From Chrysochromulina parva (taxonomy: Eukaryota; Haptophyta; Prymnesiales; Chrysochromulinaceae): a stretch of 46,062 bases of DNA. Positions 26,195-34,164 of this stretch are shown one piece after another. Positions within the stretch are counted from its first letter, which is position 1. Every line of letters starts with the position of its first letter. Under the pieces are notes generated by a model. The model did not search any database. It was not told the origin of the DNA and saw only the letters and a program-made list of their open reading frames with translations. The stretch lies in contig PJAB01000078.1 of NCBI GenBank assembly GCA_002887195.1, positions 1 through 46,062 on the forward strand, read 5' to 3'. The translations under genes and the position numbers were made by a program.

Positions 26195-28423
26195 TTAGTC
26201 CAAGCCGTATTCCTCCACCAAGGCGATGAAGCATATCGAGAAGGGGTAGAGCGCGAACACGAAGAGGGCATGGTACAGTCGTTGAGTGGGTTGCAGCGCG
26301 ACGCCCGCAACGAGAATCTCCACGAGCAGGATGGCCAAAGTCTCCGCTGAGAATTTCCACACGAGCCCCTGGAAGTAGATGAGAGCCATAAAGATGGCGA
26401 GGCAGAAGGTGTTGTTCATGCAGGCGGCCCCCTCGAGTGCGGAGAGAGATACGGTGATCGTCTTTTGGCTCTTTTTCTGCGCGTAGAGTAGGGAGGCGAC
26501 GAGCTCGGAGGCATTCGAAGCGAGGGGCGCGAGCACAAAGGCGATGTAGAAGCCGGGCACTCCGAGGCGTCGGCCCATATTGGCCATGACACCGACCATT
26601 GGGTCCGAGAAGACTAGAATCAGTAGCGTGCCGAATCCGCACAGCATCGCAGCACGCCACTTGAGCGCCGTCTGCTGTTGCTCTGGTGAGAGGTGCTTGA
26701 GCTCTTCGGGCATATCATCCTCCTCGTCTTCATCCTCGGCCTTCTTTTCCACTTCGGGGTGCATCTGAAACTTGGCAGGCTTATCCTTGATCTTCTCCCT
26801 GATGTACCCAAGCACCATGTCGAGGAACTCGTTCTCATCAATCTCGCCCGAATGGTCCGGGTCGAGTTTCTCCATCCAGAAACGCGTCTCGTCCATGGTG
26901 AGCCTCTCGCCCACGTCCGACAGCAATGCGCGCAGCTCGAGCACGTTGAGCTTCTTGTCGCCGTCGACATCGTACTTGGTAAACTGGGGTCGGAGCAGCG
27001 CCGCGAGCTTTTCCTTGGCCCCACTGTCCATCGTGACGTCATACTTTCCATCCTTGGCATCGGCCTTGGCGGCGGCGATGATGGGCGCGACGATGCCCGA
27101 GAGCGTCATGGAGCCACCCTCGAGCGCCTTGAGTGCGACCGCATTTATCCGGTACTCCTTGGCAGCGCTGTTCTTGCTCTGCTGCACCATCAAGAACAGG
27201 TACGCTACAAACGCGAGGACAGCCAGCACCAGACCCGCCAGAGCGAACCAGTGTTCGGAGTGGGCGGCTGTGCGCGCTTTGGGCTCCGCGAGGTACTCGG
27301 GACGGGTCGCAAACTGGAACGCGGGGCCCTGGATAATCAAGTAGAGCGACGCGGTGGCTACCATCACGAATGCGTTGCTGCGGATCGTCGCGTCCGGCGA
27401 GACGCCGTAGCTTGCGAGCGCGCACGGCTGTACCTTCTCGCGCCGGCGAGTGTAGACGGCGACGCCCTTGTCGATGGGCACCGATCCTAGTAGGATCGAG
27501 AGGCTCCACGGGATGGTGAGCAGCATGATCGTCGAGCCAGCCAGAGCGCCCACCCCAACGTTGAGGTTCTCCTGCGCGTCGGGACCCAGCCCGGAGAAGA
27601 GCATGATCGCGCCGTCGGGCACGGCACCGAGGACGGGCAGCACAACCGAGCCCACGATGCCCGAGACGCTGGGCACCATTAGCAAGAGCTCCGAGCCGCT
27701 TGAGAGCATATTGCTCGCCGCAAACAAGATCATGGCGTACACGGCCATGAGCGAGAGCACCTGGATAAGGCCCCAGGCCCAACCCGGGTTGCCAAACGAG
27801 CAGTCCGGTTCAGTGCCGCCGTCGACTACGATGCACCCCGGCAGGCTGTCCGGGTCGATGAAGGCGCCCGGCCCATCCTCTACCGCCGCGGCATGCGGAT
27901 CTCCGCCCTCCTGACGAGTCTCCTGACGAGCCGCCTTCTCGGCTTCTCCCTTCTCGGTCACGGCCTGTTGCGTGTCCGTCAACGTAGTGTTCGCTGGAGT
28001 AGTCGCAGCAGCCGGTGCAGGAGAGTCCGTGTCTACCACCAACGTAGCACTTCCGGGACCAGGCGCAGGAGCAGGGCCGTCTGTTTCCTTGGGCGCACTT
28101 CTCTCGTCCGGCGTGTCTTGCACATCCGGCGGCACGTCCTTTTTGGCGTCCTTTGCGCCCTTTGGACGATCCTTTACGTCCTTCACGTCCTCGGCTTGAT
28201 CGTCCTCACTGCCAATCGGTATGGGGGGTAGAGGAATAGGTCGAGGAACAACAGGTTGATCGTCCTCGCTTCCTATTGGTATGGGAGGTAGAGAAATAGG
28301 TCTGGGAACGGGGGGCTCGTCTTGAAGCACACGCACAGTGTGCGCATCGGCACGCGTCAGCGCGACGCCTCCTGTGACAAACAGGCCGAGCACAGCGAGG
28401 AAGATAACGCGCAGGTCCGACAT
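26195..28423 (-). CDS. EF-hand Na+/Ca2+ exchanger-like cation exchanger (CaCA superfamily, NCL-type)
   Basis: 742 residues from ATG at 28421-28423, giving a signal peptide (MSDLRVIFLAVLGLFVTGGV); an ATG at 28588 would add 55 residues. After a Pro/Asp/Thr-rich luminal stretch come two exchanger repeats. Alpha-1 has SSGSELLLMVPSVSG, LGAVPDGAIMLFSGLG and GVGALAGSTIMLLTIPW (about 240-300). Alpha-2 has FVLAPLASNASELVASLLYA and LEGAACMNNTFCLAIFMALI (about 618-675). Between them lie two EF-hands, DVDGDKKLNVLE (about 479) and DPDHSGEIDENE (about 514). Two alpha-repeats flanking cytosolic EF-hands is the layout of plant NCL / EF-hand CAX-like proteins, which move Ca2+ against Na+ or H+ across endomembranes or the plasma membrane and are calcium-sensed. 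Confidence 0.9.
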   Translation of the reverse strand: MSDLRVIFLAVLGLFVTGGVALTRADAHTVRVLQDEPPVPRPISLPPIPIGSEDDQPVVPRPIPLPPIPIGSEDDQAEDVKDVKDRPKGAKDAKKDVPPDVQDTPDERSAPKETDGPAPAPGPGSATLVVDTDSPAPAAATTPANTTLTDTQQAVTEKGEAEKAARQETRQEGGDPHAAAVEDGPGAFIDPDSLPGCIVVDGGTEPDCSFGNPGWAWGLIQVLSLMAVYAMILFAASNMLSSGSELLLMVPSVSGIVGSVVLPVLGAVPDGAIMLFSGLGPDAQENLNVGVGALAGSTIMLLTIPWSLSILLGSVPIDKGVAVYTRRREKVQPCALASYGVSPDATIRSNAFVMVATASLYLIIQGPAFQFATRPEYLAEPKARTAAHSEHWFALAGLVLAVLAFVAYLFLMVQQSKNSAAKEYRINAVALKALEGGSMTLSGIVAPIIAAAKADAKDGKYDVTMDSGAKEKLAALLRPQFTKYDVDGDKKLNVLELRALLSDVGERLTMDETRFWMEKLDPDHSGEIDENEFLDMVLGYIREKIKDKPAKFQMHPEVEKKAEDEDEEDDMPEELKHLSPEQQQTALKWRAAMLCGFGTLLILVFSDPMVGVMANMGRRLGVPGFYIAFVLAPLASNASELVASLLYAQKKSQKTITVSLSALEGAACMNNTFCLAIFMALIYFQGLVWKFSAETLAILLVEILVAGVALQPTQRLYHALFVFALYPFSICFIALVEEYGLD
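28198..28317 (-). repeat. 60-bp in-frame tandem repeat, two copies
   Basis: Two diverged 60-nt units encode a 20-residue PRPIxLPPIPIGSEDDQ repeat (about residues 36-75) in the exchanger's luminal N-terminal region. Confidence 0.85.
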
Positions 28424-28670
28424 CGTGGAGAGGCCCGAAAAGGAACGACCCAAAAAGGAAAGGATGTTTACATCTCCGATTGCATGCTTCTTGTCCTTAC
28501 ATTGCACATACCTACCCCTCGAAAATCTGGAAGAGTCGCATGGTCGCACTTGTGGGTTGGTCTCTTCATCCTGGCCGGTGATATGCATGCATTTTTGTCT
28601 TCGGCGCGCACGGCCCGAAATAGAACTTCACTAATGTTGGACCTGCGCGTTAGATTTTACAAGCCGAGAC

Positions 28671-30550
28671 TCACGTTGCGTGCACGCAGCGGTCGTTGGT
28701 GCACTCTATCGGCGTACGCTGCCCAATGTGCTCGCGCTCACCATGGCGCTCACACGAAACGAGCCGCGCCGCGCGTCGCCCCGGAGGAGGTGTCGCGCCC
28801 TTGAGGAGACTCGCCGCGCCCGCGGCGGCGCTTTGGCCGCAGTAGTCGGGAAGGAGGTGCCGCCGGCCGCCATCGTCAACGTCGACATAGTAGAATGGCA
28901 CAAGGGGCGGAAGCGCGGGCGAGTCGCTTGTGATGGCAGCGGCGGCAGCGGCGGCGGCGGCGGCGGTGGCCGTGTGCGCGAGCACTGCAGCGATGCACCA
29001 GCCGAGGCGATGGCGGCCAGCGGGGCCGTTGAAATGCAGTGCAAAGGGCGGCGGCGCGTTCCCCGCCTTGAGGAGCGAGGGCGCCCGACCGTTAGCGTCC
29101 CAATAATCGTCGAAGCAAGCTGGTCGCTCCCACCAGCTTGCGTCGTAAGCGAATTGGGAAGCAAAGAGGCTGGCGTTGGCATCCACGAGCAGCGCGGCGC
29201 GTGGATGCTGGAGCATCGCAAGGTGGAAGATGGCCTGATCCTCGAAGTGGCCTCGGAGCACGAGCCGGCGCATGCGAGCGAGAGCAAGGCGCACTGCGCG
29301 CACGCTCCCTGCAAAGACCCCGCTGTTGGGGTACTTCCACAGCCCGCCGAGAGAGCGTCGGCGTACCTGTGGGGAAGGGGTCCCGTGGTGAGCACTTGTG
29401 CATGCCGCCCGCCGAGAGAGCGTCGGCACACCTCTTGGCACATCTGATCTGACGAAATCGGGACACCCTCGCTCACATCCGCCGCGTCCGCCGCGTGCTC
29501 CGACGGCTCGGTCGCCGCTGGGTCTTTCGCCGCCGGCTCCCTCGCTGCCGGCTCACTCGCTGCCGGCTCCCTCGCTCCCGTTGCCAACGGCTCGGCAGCC
29601 ACCGTCGACGCGGTCAGCACAGGCCAGGGAGAGACCCCAAACGTGCTGTTCTCCATGTATGCCATGGAGACACCTCGCGGTCGGCCAACGCGCGCCATGC
29701 CAGGCAGAGGCCACGGCCAGCACGAGTGCTCCGCGAGAAGGACCACCGCTTCCGCCGTCGATCGTCGTCGCCGCTCGTCGCCCCCCAGTTGGCTCGCGAC
29801 GAGCGCATCGAATGTGTCCCCAAATTCACGCAACGGACGTTGTATGAATACGTCGAAGGCGTCTACGAAGAGGAGAAGGTCCGTCTCGCCGATGCCGAGG
29901 CGCTCGAGCTGCACACGTGCGTCGAGCAGCGAGCCCACAAACCAGAGCTTCTTGAGCTTGCCCGGATCGGCGCCCGAGATCGCGCGGCGCGGGATGTTCC
30001 AATGCGGTCCGGGATGAGCGGGCGTGCGCCGGTTAGAGAGGCCGAGCACATGCAACGGAGCGCCCTCGTTGAAGTACATCACGGAGGCCGCGAGCGCGTC
30101 CAGGTAGATGGTTGGCCGATCGGCAAAGGTGAGAACGTGCACTGGGCGTTGCGGCGGCAGCGGCGCCGCCGGCGCCGGAGCAGTTGACAATGCCACGGTG
30201 GCACTGCTGGCCGCGGTGATCATGGCGAGTGGCGCGGACCAGTTTAGGCTCCGTTCGAAGGCTGAGCGCGCCCCTGTCAGCACCTTGGACATATCATGGC
30301 TGAGCTGGGCTCCTGTGGTGACTCCTGGCAGGGGCTGAACTTGCCACGCCTCGTGCGGCAGATGACGTTGGCACGCACGCTGGCCGCGGCACACGATTTG
30401 TGCTGGCCGCCGACGGACGTGCAGGAAGGCCAGCCAACACATCAACGCAACGACGAGCACCTTGATGTATTGAGTATTCGACCGAGGGCGAACGGATTCG
30501 ACGCCGGCGCCACGGACTGGGGCCGCAACATTGAAACTGATCTGCAACAT
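28671..30550 (-). CDS. PLOD-type glycosyltransferase, two exons, type II membrane protein
   Basis: Exon 1 is 30550-29432 and exon 2 is 29366-28671, giving 604 residues if the 65-nt intron is removed. The first ATG is 30548-30550; the frame extends to a TTG. A membrane helix (IKVLVVALMCWLAFLHV, about 28-45) gives type II Golgi/ER topology. Exon 1 has VHVLTFADRP, KLKKLWFVGSLLDA and TDLLLFVDAFDVFIQRP with the DxxD metal site (about 228-234). Exon 2, in another frame, has LWKYPNSGVFAGS, FEDQAIFHLAML, LLVDANASLFASQ and FALHFNG. Together these follow the order of the lysyl-hydroxylase-associated (PLOD/collagen) glycosyltransferase domain: N-terminal strand, DxD, YxNSGxFxG, DDQ, D...F, HxNG. The acceptor is unknown. 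A Glu-Pro-Ala-Ala repeat linker precedes the intron. The ART-fold gene ends only 63 nt upstream. Confidence 0.8.
29342..29431 (-). repeat. 25-nt direct repeat, period 65, at both ends of an intron
   Basis: Copy 1 (29407-29431) starts at the intron's first base; copy 2 (29342-29366) starts at the first base of exon 2. They match at 23 of 25 positions, the mismatches lying at positions 3 and 4. Confidence 0.9.
29367..29431 (-). other. 65-nt spliceosomal intron (inferred) in the glycosyltransferase gene
   Basis: On the minus strand it begins GTGTGCCGACG after CAAGAG and ends CCCCTTCCCCACAG before GTACGCC. There is a pyrimidine-rich 3' end, a TGCTCAC branch-like motif about 24-30 nt before the acceptor, and a length not divisible by three. 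Removal joins the two halves of the conserved glycosyltransferase domain in phase 0. The intron has no in-frame stop, so retention would keep a long but frameshifted reading frame. Confidence 0.8.
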
Positions 30551-30567
30551 CGAGGAAAAGTGTTTCG

Positions 30568-30615
30568 TTTTGACCTTCGCATGCAATTCCTACTTTTGAC
30601 CTTCGCATGCAATTC
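30568..30615 (-). repeat. 22-nt perfect direct repeat between two tightly spaced genes
   Basis: A 22-nt unit ending in CTTCGCATGCAATTC (plus strand) occurs at 30568-30589 and 30594-30615, period 26. It fills most of the 63-nt gap before the glycosyltransferase ATG and runs into the stop codon of the upstream ART-fold gene. It could be a promoter element; GCATGC is palindromic within it. Confidence 0.8.
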
Positions 30616-33600
30616 ACACAGTCCCGCCGTCTCCTACATCCAATCTGCTTGCCACCTCGATCTCGGCGATTCCCCTCTCCCTCGCCGCAAGCCCCCACGA
30701 CGCGGTGCGGGTCGCATCCTCCTTTTGCTCCGCGCGGTTGGCCGTGAGCTTGGCCATGTGCATGATAGCCTGCAGCTCCACGGCACCGTGCTCGCCGCCA
30801 CCACGATGGCCGAGGGCCTCGAGCACGCCGGCACAGCGCGCCGCCTCGTGCATCACGTACGCGGCCGCCTCCGCACGTACACGCCGATGGACATGGCTCG
30901 CTCTCGTGTGCGGCATGAGGCGCAGCACTGGTGGGCGCCATGGTCGGCGGCTCTCGCCACCGCCGCCGCTACCCGGCGGGTGCGGTGGCCGCGGCGGCCC
31001 TGCATCGCTGCCTCCTTCGCCCCCTCCCCCTCCACTCCCCCGTGTTCCTCCACCGTGCTCGAGGAGCTCGAGAGATGTGCCTCCGAGGTCGAGCGAGCCT
31101 GCAAACTTTTTGAAGTCCGCCTGGCCCGCGTCCGAACAAAGGTGTTGGAAGAGGAGCTCTACCTCCCTCATGCCCTCAAGCTCGGTAGCGCTGCGCTCGG
31201 CGGCGGCGCTTGTGGCCGTGGCTTCGAGGACGACGAAGGCGCCGTCCGCGCGGATGCGGAGCACGTGGACGTCGAGGAGCGGCCCCAAAACGACTCCGGG
31301 CGAGACGGACGCCGAGATGGGCGCCGACGCGCCACTTGTGCCGTCATATCCGCCGCCTCCGCCGCCAACGGTGCCGCCAACGCTGACATCGCCTCCGCTG
31401 CCTCTGCCTCCTTCGCCATCGCTGCCGTTATTGCCAAACTGATCGAGCCACTCCAGATGGGCACCACGGGAGGCTGGGGTGGGGCCGGGATGGAGCTCGA
31501 GGAGCACCGAGCAGCCTGCGCGCGCGGCCGCCTTCTTTATGGCGGCGAGGCTCGTGTTCGCGCTGATGAAGCCGACCTCGACGCCACCGCGCACCTGCGC
31601 GCCGCCGCCGCCCGTGCCCCAGTGAGCTGCACCATTGCCGCCGCTCGCCAGCGCACCCACGATAGCCATTGACAGCGGTCCGCTTAGGGCGCGGTAGACA
31701 GGCGTGGCTGCGGCGAGGCGCGCGAGCTTAGTGATGCCGAGGCTGATGTGCGCGATTGTGGTGGGATACGTGTTACCGCAGTTAACGTGCCGTTGATAGC
31801 CGAGCACAAATGCATGCACTCCAGTCGAGGGATCGGCGTGCACGTCTTCGCTCGTCGCCGCTAGCGCGCGTGCACTCGTCGAAGCGGCTCGTAAGCTCAT
31901 CTGGTACTTGAGGCCGCAGGGGCCCGTGTACAGGCGCAGCGCGCAAAACGCCTCGAGGCCGAGCGGCAGCGCGTCGCCCGCGGCGGCCAGCTGCTGGTTG
32001 ACACGCGCGATTTTGGCGCGAAAGTGCGCCGAAGTGGCGCTGGCGACGAGGCGGCTGCCGAGGTATGCGGGGGTGTAGTCCGGGGTATAGTCCGGGTGTA
32101 GTCCGGGTGTGTTGTCCGGGCTCAGAAAGGATTCTCCCTCCTGCGTCGGCCGAGCATGATCTCGACCTCGCACCTCCCACTGCCGGAGATCGAGTGCCTT
32201 GAGCGCGAGGTGTGGGTCGACGACCAGATACCACTCGAGATGCGAGCTCGTCCGGATGCGTCGTGTGGGCTCGACAAAAGTAACGGTCGCGTCGGCACCG
32301 AGCAGGTGCTCACGCGCCATCGCGGGCACTCCATCCGTTGAGGGGAGTGCGCCCAAGATCGTCGAGATCGAGGCTCCCGCGAGCTCGGGAGCACCGCATG
32401 CAAAGCCGCCCTCGAGGGCGCCATCGGGCCACGTGGCAGGCTCACCCCACTCTACGAACGAGATGCCCGTTGGTGCTGGGGGCTCCGGAGGCTCCCCGCT
32501 TCGCAAGCGCTCCGTCCATAGGTGGTCGACAAATGGGCGTGGCGCGTCGGGTTGACGGCGCTCGAGTCCGCTCTCTAGCTCCCGATGCTCGCGTGCGAAG
32601 TCTATGAGTGACGTACAGAGCCCATCGGCGAGGGCGTCGAGCAACGGCGCCGAGCGAAGGATATCGCTCACCATTGCACGCAGCCTTGCATGCGCCGTCG
32701 CCCCTCGCGTCGGCAGGCGGCTATGACGCCCCCCGCTACGGCCATCGTCGTCGCCGCCATCATCATCCGCGTCGCAGCCGTCGATGCCGCCATCGCCAGC
32801 AATCGCAACGGCGACCACCCTCGCGAGAAGGTCCCTCATGCGCTGCCCGTCCTCCCGAGATGCGCGAGGAGCAGAGACCTCGCCTGGGTGCAAGAGGCCG
32901 GCGGCGGAGCGGATCTGAATTTCGAAGGCATCACCAAGTAGCTCATGCGGCCGCACTCGTTCGAAGAGGTCGGCACAACGCCAGCGCGAGAGCAGCCTAC
33001 ACTCCATGGATAGCCTACTCTCGCTGTCCACCGATCCCCCATCCTCCTCGTCTTCCACCCTCTCCTTCGCCTCCGCCACCGCCGCCATCGCCTGGTTCGC
33101 CGCCTTGCCCGCTGCCTCAAGTGCACGCGCAGTCACGGTGTCGAGAGGCTCGGCGTCGGCGGTGAGATGATGCTTCGCATACTCGCGGACTAGTGCTCGG
33201 TGCAACACCTCGAGCTCGGCCTGCAGCCGGGCCTGCTCGGCATTGGCATGCACGCGCAGATCATCCAGCGCAGCGGCGTGCTGCTCAGCGAGGTCTGTGC
33301 GCCTCTCCCTCTCCTTTTTGATCGCGTGAAAGCTCAGATGGCCCCAGAGAGAGTCAGGGCTATTGATGCCCGCGCCGCCCCAGGTGGCGAGCTCACCGCT
33401 CAGCTGCAACGGCCCGGAATCGGGTGCCAAGGCCGCATCCAAGGCCAGCGCGCGCCGGTAGTGCTCGCGCTCCTCGCTCGCCGCGACACACGCGGCCTGC
33501 GATTGGGTGAGCGCCTCGATGGCTTCAGCCAACTTCGTCTCGACGCATTGCACGGTGTCCTCCAAGGCCCGCAGTTCCGCGTGCATCACCGTCCACTTAA

Positions 33601-33934
33601 CCGCGCCCTCTCCCAGAAGGCCGTTACTGGACATGAGCGACGTGATGCGCACGGAGTCCTTGACGAGATGCGCAGCGTCCGTCCGCAGCAAGTCCTTGAC
33701 AAGACGCGCGGGATCATTGACGATCGAGGGCAGCAGTTGGCGCGGGGATTGCGGAGACGATCGAGCCGTACTAGGGCGCGACTGCAAGGGTGCTGCCGTG
33801 CGAGCGGTTGATGAGCGTTCGGGGGTGGCGAGCACGCTGAGAACCATACGGTCGTGCGAGGATCGTTCGTGAGCGAGCTCAATCGGCCGAACGGCGGGCG
33901 AGCAAAACTTCCGGACACCCGGAAAGGAATGCAT
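30614..33934 (-). CDS. Coiled-coil protein with an ADP-ribosyltransferase-like fold domain
   Basis: 1106 residues from the first ATG (33932-33934); an ATG at 33847 is an alternative. The N-terminus is disordered (SRPSTARSS). Residues about 110-290 are coiled coil. From about 660 the sequence follows the ART pattern of large protist mono-ADP-ribosyltransferases: GLEAFCALRLYTGPCGLKYQ, then a helix (TIAHISLGITKLARLA), PVYRALSG (about 742-750, the NAD-binding Arg), GGVEVGFISANTS (about 785, the S-T-S strand) and LEWLDQFGNNG (about 828). In relatives the last is followed directly by a Glu-rich ExE-type turn and a PPLT-like strand. Here a Gly/Ser-rich insertion of roughly 40 residues intervenes, and the strand resumes as VVLGPLLDVHVLRI with no obvious catalytic Glu. 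The C-terminus is Gly-rich, then helical. Confidence 0.75.
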   Translation of the reverse strand: MHSFPGVRKFCSPAVRPIELAHERSSHDRMVLSVLATPERSSTARTAAPLQSRPSTARSSPQSPRQLLPSIVNDPARLVKDLLRTDAAHLVKDSVRITSLMSSNGLLGEGAVKWTVMHAELRALEDTVQCVETKLAEAIEALTQSQAACVAASEEREHYRRALALDAALAPDSGPLQLSGELATWGGAGINSPDSLWGHLSFHAIKKERERRTDLAEQHAAALDDLRVHANAEQARLQAELEVLHRALVREYAKHHLTADAEPLDTVTARALEAAGKAANQAMAAVAEAKERVEDEEDGGSVDSESRLSMECRLLSRWRCADLFERVRPHELLGDAFEIQIRSAAGLLHPGEVSAPRASREDGQRMRDLLARVVAVAIAGDGGIDGCDADDDGGDDDGRSGGRHSRLPTRGATAHARLRAMVSDILRSAPLLDALADGLCTSLIDFAREHRELESGLERRQPDAPRPFVDHLWTERLRSGEPPEPPAPTGISFVEWGEPATWPDGALEGGFACGAPELAGASISTILGALPSTDGVPAMAREHLLGADATVTFVEPTRRIRTSSHLEWYLVVDPHLALKALDLRQWEVRGRDHARPTQEGESFLSPDNTPGLHPDYTPDYTPAYLGSRLVASATSAHFRAKIARVNQQLAAAGDALPLGLEAFCALRLYTGPCGLKYQMSLRAASTSARALAATSEDVHADPSTGVHAFVLGYQRHVNCGNTYPTTIAHISLGITKLARLAAATPVYRALSGPLSMAIVGALASGGNGAAHWGTGGGGAQVRGGVEVGFISANTSLAAIKKAAARAGCSVLLELHPGPTPASRGAHLEWLDQFGNNGSDGEGGRGSGGDVSVGGTVGGGGGGYDGTSGASAPISASVSPGVVLGPLLDVHVLRIRADGAFVVLEATATSAAAERSATELEGMREVELLFQHLCSDAGQADFKKFAGSLDLGGTSLELLEHGGGTRGSGGGGGEGGSDAGPPRPPHPPGSGGGGESRRPWRPPVLRLMPHTRASHVHRRVRAEAAAYVMHEAARCAGVLEALGHRGGGEHGAVELQAIMHMAKLTANRAEQKEDATRTASWGLAARERGIAEIEVASRLDVGDGGTV
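32085..32120 (-). repeat. Short tandem repeat encoding PDYTP units
   Basis: Degenerate GTAGTCCGG-type units (plus strand) encode repeats such as PGLHPDYTPDYTPAY in the linker just before the ART-like domain. Confidence 0.7.
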
Positions 33935-34164
33935 GCCGTGCGTGACCACACATCAAGGAGAGTTGTTTGCCGCGTCGCTGAACCAAAAGGAGCCGCGAAT
34001 GTGAAGGTGATGAAGAATGTCATCCACCGTACCGGGACCGCGCTTTGCGTTCACACAGTGTCTCGTCAACTTATGGGTTTCGGTGGTTTCTTCCCACGAT
34101 CATCAACCACCTCGCGTGGGAGTTCGCCAGCACTCGCGGCGCGGCGGCGGGACCACGTGCGGAC

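Noticed and set aside
30296..31672. Plus-strand open frame (about 458 codons) across the ART-fold and glycosyltransferase genes
   Set aside because: Low-complexity antisense composition with no domain; both minus-strand genes have recognisable domains.
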